From positions 50,733 through 114,732 of the forward strand of contig JAZARR010000005.1 of the NCBI GenBank assembly GCA_037389465.1: a DNA stretch of 64,000 bases, in the 5' to 3' direction. The notes below the pieces were generated by a model. The model was not told where the DNA came from. It worked only from the letters and a program-made list of their open reading frames with translations, and ran no database searches. Source of the stretch: Baylisascaris procyonis (lineage: Eukaryota; Nematoda; Chromadorea; Rhabditida; Ascarididae). Both the position numbers and the translations under genes were made by a program. How positions within the stretch are numbered: position 1 is the first letter of the stretch; each line of letters begins with the position of its first letter. Shown in pieces: positions 56,059-64,000 of this stretch.

Positions 56059-56268
56059 GTTATTACGGTGTTTTGTAAACCATCACTACGGCCACGATAT
56101 TCCGTAAAGTTTTTACATGAAAACTGTGTACGATTGGTCTTCGAACGGCAGGAAAAACAATTCATAAAACTCGTTGCGTTGCGCTTTCTTAATGCATTCC
56201 AGTATTCGGCGATTCCCCAAGAGGAGAAGGAGGCCAGAGCCGCTCGTCATTTATTGTGTGCGCATCAA

Positions 56269-56340
56269 AGGTCCCGGGGAGATTTGAACTCCCGTCGCAG
56301 GATTCAGAGTCCTGAGTGCTGACCACTACACCACGGGACC
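56269..56340 (-). tRNA. tRNA-Gln-CUG, D-loop variant
   Basis: Consensus except for TAGTGG in the D-loop. Confidence 0.88.
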
Positions 56341-56550
56341 GTTATTACGGTGTTTTGTAAACCATCACTACGGCCACGATATTCCGTAAAGTTTTTACAT
56401 GAAAACTGTGTACGATTGGTCTTCGAACGGCAGGAAAAACAATTCATAAAAGTCGTTGCGTTGCGCTTTCTTAATGCATTCCAGTATTCGGCGATTCCCC
56501 AAGAGGAGAAGGAGGCCAGAGCCGCTCGTCATTTATTGTGTGCGCATCAA

Positions 56551-56622
56551 AGGTCCCGGGGAGATTTGAACTCCCGTCGCAGGATTCAAAGTCCTGAGTG
56601 CTGACCGCTACACCACGGGACC
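56551..56622 (-). tRNA. tRNA-Gln-UUG, intact
   Basis: Exact consensus. Confidence 0.92.
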
Positions 56623-56815
56623 GTTATTACTGTTTCTTGTAATCCGTCACCACGGGCATGATACTCCGTAATGCTTTTACATAAAAACTGTGTATCATGT
56701 GTCCCCGTAGCGCAGGGAGGATTATGCATAAAACTCGGCGCATTCCGCTTTCGCAAGGTATTCCTGTATCCGGCGTCTCCCGAAGAGGAGAAAGAGGCTA
56801 TTGCGTGCGCATCGG

Positions 56816-56887
56816 AGGTCCCGGGGAGATTTGAACTCCCGTCGCAGGATTCAGAGTCCTGAGTGCTGACTGCTACACCACGGGACC
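56816..56887 (-). tRNA. tRNA-Gln-CUG, D-loop G18 variant
   Basis: The D-loop is AGCAGTCA, as at 50561. Confidence 0.72.
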
Positions 56888-57100
56888 ATTAGTTATTACT
56901 GTGTCTTATAATCCGTCACTACGGGCATGATACCCCGTAATGCTTCTACATAAAAACTGTGTATGATGGGCCTTCGTAGGGCATTGAAAACAATTCACAA
57001 ACCTCGGCGCATTGCGCTTTCTTAAGGCATTCCTGTATTCGGGGATTCCCCAAGAGGAGAAGGAGGCCAGAGCTCTCGTCATTTATTGTGTGCGCATCAA

Positions 57101-57172
57101 AGGTCCCGAGGAGATTTGAACTCCCGTCGCAGGATTCAGAGTCCTGAGTGCCGACCGCTACACCACGGGAGC
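57101..57172 (-). tRNA. tRNA-Gln-CUG variant, G2C acceptor
   Basis: The acceptor is GCTCCCG, as at 50846. Confidence 0.65.
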
Positions 57173-57375
57173 GTTATTACGGTGTTTTGTAAACCAGCAC
57201 TACGGCGACGATATTCCGTAAAGTTTTTATATAAAAACTGTGTATGATGGGTTTTCGTAGGGTAGTGAGAATTGTGCATAAAATTCGGCGCATTCCGCTT
57301 TCGCAAGGTATTCCTGTATCCGGCGTCTCCCGAAGAGGAGAAAGAGGCTATCGTCGTTTATTGCGTGCGCATCGG

Positions 57376-57447
57376 AGGTCCCGGGGAGATTTGAACTCCC
57401 GTCGCAGGATTCAGAGTCCTGAGTGCTGACCACTACACCACGGGACC
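57376..57447 (-). tRNA. tRNA-Gln-CUG, D-loop variant
   Basis: Consensus except for TAGTGG in the D-loop. Confidence 0.88.
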
Positions 57448-57656
57448 GTTATTACGGTGTTTTGTAAACCATCACTACGGCCACGATATTCCGTAAAGTT
57501 TTTACATGAAAACTGTGTACGATTGATCTTCGAACGGCAGGAAAAACAATTCATAAAACTCGTTGCGTTGCGCTTTCTTAATGCATTCCAGTATTCGGCG
57601 ATTCCCCAAGAGGAGAAGAGGCCAGAGCCGCTCGTCATTTATTGTGTGCGCATCAA

Positions 57657-57728
57657 AGGTCCCGGGGAGATTTGAACTCCCGTCGCAGGATTCAAAGTCC
57701 TGAGTGCTGACCGCTACACCACGGGACC
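57657..57728 (-). tRNA. tRNA-Gln-UUG, intact
   Basis: Exact consensus. Confidence 0.92.
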
Positions 57729-57929
57729 GTTATTACTGTTTCTTGTAATCCGTCACCACGGGCATGATACTCCGTAATGCTTTTACATAAAAACTGTGTA
57801 TCATGTGTCCCCGTAGCGCAGGGAAAATTATGCATAAACCTCGGCGCATTGCGCTTTCGCAAGGTATTCCTGTATCCGGCGTCTTCCCGAAGAGGAGAAG
57901 GAGGCCAGAGGCTATTTATTGCGTATCGG

Positions 57930-58001
57930 AGGTCCCGGGGAGATTTGAACTCCCGTCGCAGGATTCAGAGTCCTGAGTGCTGACTGCTACACCACGGGAC
58001 C
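57930..58001 (-). tRNA. tRNA-Gln-CUG, D-loop G18 variant
   Basis: The D-loop is AGCAGTCA. The 3' flank is shortened. Confidence 0.72.
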
Positions 58002-58208
58002 GTTATTACTGTTTCTGTAATCCGTCACCGGGCATGATACTCCGTAATGCTTCTACATAAAAACTGTGTATCATGTGTCTTCGTAGGGCAGGGAGGATCA
58101 TGCACAAAACTCGGCGCATTCCCTTTGGCAAAGGTATTCCTGTATTCGGCGCCTCCCCAAGAGGAGAAAGACTCCAGTGCCACTCGTCATTTATTGTGTG
58201 CGCATCCG

Positions 58209-58280
58209 AGATCCCGGGGAGATTTGAACTCCCGTCGCAGGATTCAAAGTCCTGAGTGCTGACCGCTACACCACGGGACC
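58209..58280 (-). tRNA. tRNA-Gln-UUG variant
   Basis: One acceptor change on the 3' strand leaves a G-U pair. Confidence 0.85.
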
Positions 58281-58487
58281 GTTATTACGGTGTCTTGTAA
58301 TCCGTCACTACGGCATGATAGTCCGTAATGCTTTTACATAAAAACTGTATGAGGTGCCTTCGTAGGGCAAGAAAAACACTTCATAAAACTCGGCGCATTG
58401 CGCTCTCGGAAAGTATGCCTGTATTCGGCTCCTTCCCAAGAGGAGAGAGAGGCCAGAGCCGCTCGTCATTTATTGTGTGCGCATCAA

Positions 58488-58559
58488 AGGTCCCGAGGAG
58501 ATTTGAACTCCCGTCGCAGGATTCAGAGTCCTGAGTGCCGACCGCTACACCACGGGAGC
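58488..58559 (-). tRNA. tRNA-Gln-CUG variant, G2C acceptor
   Basis: The acceptor is GCTCCCG, as at 50846. It opens the 7,639-bp offset duplication. Confidence 0.65.
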
Positions 58560-58765
58560 GTTATTACGGTGTTTTGTAAACCAGCACTACGGCGACGATA
58601 TTCCGTAAAGTTTTTATATGAAAACTGTGTATGATGGGTTTCGTAGGGTAGTGAGAATTGTGCATAAAATTCGGCGCATTCCCTTTCGCAAGGTATTCCT
58701 CTATTCGGCGCCTCCCCAACAGGAGAAAGACTCCAGTGCCACTCGTCATTTATTGTGCGCATCCG

Positions 58766-58837
58766 AGGTCCCGGGGAGATTTGAACTCCCGTCGCAGGAT
58801 TCAGAGTCCTGAGTGCTGACCGCTACACCACGGGACC
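58766..58837 (-). tRNA. tRNA-Gln-CUG, intact
   Basis: Exact consensus. Confidence 0.92.
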
Positions 58838-59047
58838 GTTATTACGGTGTTTTGTAAACCAGCACTACGGCCACGATATTCCGTAAAGTTTTTGCATGAA
58901 AACTGTGTACGATTGGTCTTCGCACGGCAGGAAAAACAATTCATAAAGCTCGTTGCGTTGCGCTTTCTTACGGCATTCCTGTATTCGGCGATTACCCAAG
59001 AGGAGAAAGAGGCTACAGCCACTCGTCGTTTATTGCGTGCGCATCCG

Positions 59048-59119
59048 AGGTCCCGGGGAGATTTGAACTCCCTTCGCAGAATTCAAAGTCCTGAGTGCTG
59101 ACCGCTACACCACGGGACC
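59048..59119 (-). tRNA. tRNA-Gln-UUG variant
   Basis: The anticodon stem 3' side is TTCTG, and one variable-loop change is present. Confidence 0.68.
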
Positions 59120-59327
59120 CTTATTAGGGTCTTTTGTAATCCGTCACCACGGGCATGATAGTCCGTAATGCTTCTACATAAAAACTGTATGAGGTGTCTT
59201 GGCACGGCAAGAAAAACAATTCATAAACCTCGGCGCATTGCGCTTTCTTAAGGCATTCCAGTATCCGGCGATTCCCCAACAGGAGAAGGAGGCCAGAGCC
59301 GCTCGTCATTTATTGTGTGCGCATCGG

Positions 59328-59398
59328 AGGTCCCGGGGAGATTTGAACTCCCGTCGCAGGATTCAAGTATTGAGTGCTGACCGCTACACCACGGGACC
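59328..59398 (-). pseudogene. tRNA-Gln-like, anticodon arm broken
   Basis: Identical defect to 51689 (CAATA-CTTGAA-TCCTG), so a duplicate of it. Confidence 0.75.
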
Positions 59399-59602
59399 GT
59401 TATTACGGTCTTTTGTAATCCGTCACCACGGGCATGATAGTCCATAATGCTGCTACATATAAACTGTATGAGGTGTCTTCGCACGGCAAGAGAAACACTT
59501 CATAAAACTCGTTGCATTGCGCTCTCGGAAAGTATGCCTGTAGCTCCTCCCCAAGAGGAGAAAGAGGCCAGAGCCGCTCGTCATTTATTGTGGGCGCATC
59601 CG

Positions 59603-59674
59603 AGGTCCCGGGAAGATTTGAACTCCCGTCGCAGGATTCAGAGTCCTGAGTGGTGACCGCTACACCACGGGACC
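59603..59674 (-). tRNA. tRNA-Gln-CUG variant
   Basis: D-stem change (CACC) and a T-stem G-U pair. Unlike its duplicate at 51964, the acceptor is intact. Confidence 0.7.
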
Positions 59675-59884
59675 GTTATTACGGTGTTTTGTAAACCATC
59701 ACTACGGCCACGATATTCCGTAAAGTCTTTACATGAAAACTGTGTACGATTGGTCTTCGAACGGCAGGAAAAACAATTCATAAAACTCGTTGCGTTGCGC
59801 TTTCTTAATGCATTCCAGTATTCGGCGATTCCCCAAGAGGAGAAGGAGGCCAGAGCCGCTCGTCATTTATTGTGTGCGCATCAA

Positions 59885-59956
59885 AGGTCCCGGGGAGATT
59901 TGAACTCCCGTCGCAGGATTCAGAGTCCTGAGTGCTGACCACTACACCACGGGACC
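59885..59956 (-). tRNA. tRNA-Gln-CUG, D-loop variant
   Basis: Consensus except for TAGTGG in the D-loop. Confidence 0.88.
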
Positions 59957-60166
59957 GTTATTACGGTGTTTTGTAAACCATCACTACGGCCACGATATTC
60001 CGTAAAGTTTTTACATGAAAACTGTGTACGATTGGTCTTCGAACGGCAGGAAAAACAATTCATAAAACTCGTTGCGTTGCGCTTTCTTAATGCATTCCAG
60101 TATTCGGCGATTCCCCAAGAGGAGAAGGAGGCCAGAGCCGCTCGTCATTTATTGTGTGCGCATCAA

Positions 60167-60238
60167 AGGTCCCGGGGAGATTTGAACTCCCGTCGCAGGA
60201 TTCAAAGTCCTGAGTGCTGACCGCTACACCACGGGACC
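60167..60238 (-). tRNA. tRNA-Gln-UUG, intact
   Basis: Exact consensus. Confidence 0.92.
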
Positions 60239-60448
60239 GTTATTACTGTTTCTTGTAATCCGTCACCACGGGCATGATACTCCGTAATGCTTTTACATAA
60301 AAACTGTGTATCATGTGTCCCCGTAGCGCAGGGAGGATTATGCATAAAACTCGGCGCATTCCCCTTTCGCAAGGTATTCCTGTATTCGGCGTCTACGGAA
60401 GAGGAGAAAGAGGCTACACCCACTCCTCATTTATTGCGTGCGCATCGG

Positions 60449-60520
60449 AGGTCCCGGGGAGATTTGAACTCCCGTCGCAGGATTCAGAGTCCTGAGTGCT
60501 GACCGCTACACCACGGGACC
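60449..60520 (-). tRNA. tRNA-Gln-CUG, intact
   Basis: Exact consensus. Confidence 0.92.
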
Positions 60521-60734
60521 ACTAGTTATTACTGTGTCTTATAATCCGTCACTACGGGCATGATACCCCGTGATGCTTTTACATAAAAATTGTGTATCAT
60601 GTGTCCCCGTAGCGCAGGGAGGATTATGCATAAAACTCGGCGCATTCCCCTTTCGCAAGGTATTCCTGTATTCGGCGTCTCCGGAAGAGGAGAAAGAGGC
60701 TACACCCACTCCTCATTTATTGCGTGCGCATCAA

Positions 60735-60806
60735 AGGTCCCGGGGAGATTTGAACTCCCGTCGCAGGATTCAAAGTCCTGAGTGCTGACCGCTACACGAC
60801 GGGACC
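60735..60806 (-). tRNA. tRNA-Gln-UUG variant
   Basis: One change at the acceptor/D-arm junction, as at 53212. Confidence 0.82.
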
Positions 60807-60999
60807 CTTATTAGGGTCTTTTGTAATCCGTCACCACGGGCATGATAGTCCGTAATGCTTTTACATAAAAACTGTGTATCATGTGTCCCCGTAGGGCAGG
60901 GAGGATTATGCATAAAACTCGGCGCATTCCCCTTTCGCCAGGTATTCCTGTATCCGGCGCCTCCCGAAGAGCAGAAAGAGGCTATTGCGTGCGCATCAA

Positions 61000-61071
61000 A
61001 GGTCCCGGGGAGATTTGAACTCCCGTCGCAGGATTCAAAGTCCTGAGTGCTGACCGCTACACCACGGGACC
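61000..61071 (-). tRNA. tRNA-Gln-UUG, intact
   Basis: Exact consensus. Confidence 0.92.
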
Positions 61072-61281
61072 GTTATTAAGGTGTTTTGTAAACCATCACT
61101 ACGGCCACGATATTCCGTAAAGTTTTTACATGAAAACTGTGTACGATTGGTCTTCGCACGGCAGGAAAAACAATTCATAAAGCTCGTTGCGTTGCGCTTT
61201 CTTACGGCATTCCTGTATTCGGCGATTACCCAAGAGGAGAAAGAGGCTACAGCCACTCGTCGTTTATTGCGTGCGCATCCG

Positions 61282-61353
61282 AGGTCCCGGGGAGATTTGA
61301 ACTCCCGTCGCAGGATTCAAAGTCCTGAGTGCTGACCGCTACACCACGGGACC
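61282..61353 (-). tRNA. tRNA-Gln-UUG, intact
   Basis: Exact consensus. Confidence 0.92.
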
Positions 61354-61563
61354 GTTATTACGGTGTTTTGTAATCGATCACTACGGGCACGATACTCCGC
61401 AATGCTTCTACATGAAAACTGTGTATGATAGGTCCTCGCAGGGCAAGGAAAACAATTTATAAAGCTCGGCGCATTGCGCTTTCTTAAGGCATTCCTGTAT
61501 TCGGCGCTTCCCCAAGAGGAGAAAGAGGCTACAGCCACTCGTCATTTATTGTGTGCGCATCCG

Positions 61564-61635
61564 AGGTCCCGGGGACATTTGAACTCCCGTCGCAGGATTC
61601 AGAGTCCTGAGTGCTGACCACTACACCACGGGACC
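61564..61635 (-). tRNA. tRNA-Gln-CUG variant
   Basis: The inner T-stem pair is lost, and the D-loop is TAGTGG. Confidence 0.75.
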
Positions 61636-61843
61636 GTTATTACGGTGTTTTGTAAACCAGCACTACGGGCATGATATTCCGTAAAGCTTTTACATAAAAA
61701 CTGTGTACGATTGTCTTCGCACGGCAGGAAAAAAATTCATAAAACTCGTTGCATTGCGCTTTCTTAAGGTATTCCTGTATTCGGCGCCTCCCGAAGAGGA
61801 GAAAGAGGCCAGAGCCACTCGTCATTTATAGTGTGCGCATCCG

Positions 61844-61915
61844 AGGTCCCGGGGAGATTTGAACTCCCGTCGCAGGATTCAGAGTCCTGAGTGCTGACCG
61901 CTACACCACGGGACC
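61844..61915 (-). tRNA. tRNA-Gln-CUG, intact
   Basis: Exact consensus. Confidence 0.92.
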
Positions 61916-62107
61916 GTTATTACGGTGTTTTGTCATCCAGCACTACGGGCATGATATTCCGTAATGTTTTACATAAAAACTGTGTATGATGGGTTTTCGT
62001 AGGGCAGGGAGAATTGTGCATAAAATTCGGCGCATTCCGCTTTCGCAAGGTATTCCTGTATCCGGCGTCTCCCGAAGAGGAGAAAGAGGCTATTGCGTGC
62101 GCATCGG

Positions 62108-62179
62108 AGGTCCCGGGGAGATTTGAACTCCCGTCGCAGGATTCAGAGTCCTGAGTGCTGACCGCTACACCACGGGACC
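62108..62179 (-). tRNA. tRNA-Gln-CUG, intact
   Basis: Exact consensus. Confidence 0.92.
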
Positions 62180-62388
62180 GTTATTACGGTTTTTTGTAAT
62201 CCGTCACTACGGGCATGATACTCCGCAATGCTTCTACATGAAAACTGTGTATGATGGGTCTTCGCAGGGCATGGAAAACAATTCATAAAACTCGGCGCAT
62301 TGCGCTTTCGGAAGGTATTCCTGTATTCGGCGATTCCCCAAGAGGAGAAGGGGGCCAGAGCTCTCGTCATTTATTGTGTGCGCATCAA

Positions 62389-62460
62389 AGGTCCCGAGGA
62401 GATTTGAACTCCCGTCGCAGGATTCAGAGTCCTGAGTGCTGACCGCTACACCACGGGACC
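62389..62460 (-). tRNA. tRNA-Gln-CUG
   Basis: Consensus except for one T-stem change that leaves a G-U pair. Confidence 0.88.
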
Positions 62461-62667
62461 GTTATTACGGTGTTTTGTAAACCATCACTACGGCGACGAT
62501 ATTCCGTAAAGTTTTTACATGAAAACTGTGTATGATGGGTCTTCGTAGGGCAGGGAGAATTGTGCATAAAACTCGGCGCATTCCCTTTCGCAAGGTATTC
62601 CTGTATTCGGCGCCTCCCCAAGAGGAGAAAGACTCCAGTGCCACTCGTCATTTATTGTGCGCATCGG

Positions 62668-62739
62668 AGGTCCCGGGGAGATTTGAACTCCCGTCGCAGG
62701 ATTCAGAGTCCTGAGTGCTGACCGCTACACCACGGGACC
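62668..62739 (-). tRNA. tRNA-Gln-CUG, intact
   Basis: Exact consensus. Confidence 0.92.
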
Positions 62740-62946
62740 GTTATTACTGTGTTTTGTAATCCGTCACTACGGGCATGATACTCCGTAATGCTTTTACATA
62801 AAAACTGTGTATCATGTGTCCCCGTACGCAGGAAAAACAATGCATAAAGCTCGGCGCATTCCGCTTTCGCAAGGTTCCTGTATTCGGCGTCTACCCAAGA
62901 GGAGAAAGAGGCTACACCCACTCCTCATTTATTGCGTGCGCATCCG

Positions 62947-63018
62947 AGGTCCCGGGGAGATTTGAACTCCCGTCGCAGGATTCAAAGTCCTGAGTGCTGA
63001 CCGCTACACCACGGGACC
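62947..63018 (-). tRNA. tRNA-Gln-UUG, intact
   Basis: Exact consensus. Confidence 0.92.
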
Positions 63019-63224
63019 CTTATTAGGGTCTTTTGTAATCCGTCACCACGGGCATGATAGTCCGTAATGCTTTTACATAAAAACTGTATCAGGTGTCCCC
63101 GTACGGCAGGGAGGATTATGCATAAAACTCGGCGCATTCCGCTTTCGCAAGGTATTCCTGTATCCGGCGATTCCCCAACAGGAGAAGGAGGCCAGAGCCG
63201 CTCGTCATTTATTGTGCGCATCAA

Positions 63225-63296
63225 AGGTCCCGGGGAGATTTGAACTCCCGTCGCAGGATTCAAAGTCCTGAGTGCTGACCGCTACACCACGGGACC
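63225..63296 (-). tRNA. tRNA-Gln-UUG, intact
   Basis: Exact consensus. Confidence 0.92.
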
Positions 63297-63503
63297 GTTA
63301 TTACGGTCTTTTGTAATCCGTCACCACGGGCATGATAGTCCGTAATGCTTTTACATATAAACTGTGTATGAGGTGTCTTCGTAGGGCAGGAGAAAACTTC
63401 ATAAAACTCGGCGCATTCGGCGCTCTCGCAAGGTATTCCTGTAGCTCCTCCCCAAGAGGAGAAAGAGGCCAGTGCCGCTCGTCATTTATTGTGGGCGCAT
63501 CAA

Positions 63504-63575
63504 AGGTCCCGGGGAGATTTGAACTCCCGTCGCAGGATTCAAAGTCCTGAGTGCTGACCACTACACCACGGGACC
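63504..63575 (-). tRNA. tRNA-Gln-UUG, D-loop variant
   Basis: Consensus except for TAGTGG in the D-loop; the only UUG locus in array 2 with this variant. Confidence 0.88.
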
Positions 63576-63781
63576 GTTATTACGGTGTTTTGTAAACCAT
63601 CACTACGGCCACGATATTCCGTAAAGTTTTTACATGAAAACTGTGTACGATTGGTCTTCGTAGGGCAGGAAAAATTATGCATAAAACTCGGCGCATTCCG
63701 CTTTCGCAAGGTATTCCTGTATTCGGCGCCTCCCCAAGAGAAGAGGCCAGAGCCGCTCGTCATTTATTGTGTGCGCATCAA

Positions 63782-63853
63782 AGGTCCCGGGGAGATTTGA
63801 ACTCCCGTCGCAGGATTCAGAGTCCTGAGTGCTGACCGCTACACCACGGGACC
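63782..63853 (-). tRNA. tRNA-Gln-CUG, intact
   Basis: Exact consensus. It is the last complete tRNA before the window end. Confidence 0.92.
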
Positions 63854-64000
63854 ACTAGTTATTACTGTGTCTTATAATCCGTCACTACGGGCATGATACC
63901 CCGTAATGCTTTTACATAAAAACTGTGTATCATGTGTCCCCGTAGCGCAGGGAGGATTATGCATAAAACTCGGCGCATTCCCCTTTCGCAAGGTATTCCT

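Larger units (their letters stand above)
58480..59674. repeat. Higher-order block (offset 7,639 bp from 50841-52035)
   Basis: About 1.2 kb repeats 50841-52035 almost exactly, including the broken anticodon arm copy (51689 and 59328). Confidence 0.9.
48117..64000 (-). repeat. Tandem array 2: ~282-bp units each carrying a tRNA-Gln-like gene
   Basis: Fifty-six minus-strand tRNA loci lie about 264-286 bp apart, apart from wider gaps around the two rearranged units, and the array runs off the window end. The spacer is homologous to array 1 in patches (ACAATTCATAAA, TATTCGGCG, CGTTTATTGC, GCGCATC) but strongly diverged elsewhere. The consensus tRNA is identical to that of array 1. Orientation is also the same as array 1. 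Confidence 0.95.

Noticed and set aside
48078..63800. Recurrent 60-84-residue ORFs on both strands of array 2
   Set aside because: Same explanation: the RSRGDLNSRRRIQSPEC-like stretch is the tRNA read on the other strand.
453..64000. tRNA-derived SINE family
   Set aside because: Copies are strictly head-to-tail with a constant period and no target-site duplications or A-tails, which fits a tandem satellite better than retroposition.

Overview
This window looks like nuclear DNA from a nematode. It contains spliced genes with short phase-matched exons. Two of them are secreted Kunitz plus lustrin-type cysteine-rich proteins and one is a chemoreceptor-like seven-transmembrane protein, both typical nematode families. 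A TTTTCAG splice acceptor lies only 7 bases before the start codon of the first Kunitz gene, which suggests spliced-leader trans-splicing. The genus cannot be named from this sequence.

The dominant feature is a pair of tandem arrays with a repeat unit of about 281 bp. Array 1 runs from about 453 to 20483 and array 2 from about 48117 to the window end, where it continues. Nearly every unit carries one tRNA-Gln-like gene on the minus strand. I count 71 loci in array 1: 43 with anticodon UUG, 25 with CUG and 3 with UCG (Arg). Array 2 has 56 minus-strand loci: 22 UUG, 28 CUG, 3 GUG (His) and 3 with a broken anticodon arm, plus one inverted fragment on the plus strand. The consensus tRNA is the same 72 nt in both arrays although the spacers have diverged strongly. 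That argues for selection or gene conversion acting on the tRNA. No unit has a T-run just after the tRNA; the first conserved T-run is about 100 nt downstream. Both arrays contain higher-order duplications. Array 2 also has a fold-back inversion and one scrambled unit.

Between the arrays lies about 27.6 kb of AT-rich DNA with all recognised genes on the plus strand. Two paralogous five-exon Kunitz/lustrin genes sit at 21783-25049 and 27736-34003; the second contains an internal duplication with a dead Kunitz exon. A decayed receptor fragment lies at about 35.5-35.8 kb. A complete five-exon serpentine receptor gene, 343 residues by my splice model, follows at 37304-41842. The stretch from 41.8 to 48.1 kb has no gene I can support, apart from a weak 63-codon ORF, a G-rich tract and a dispersed repeat pair.

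The Kunitz genes form a local tandem family, as does the receptor with its relic. The tRNA arrays appear to be an independent satellite-like amplification flanking this island on both sides in the same orientation.
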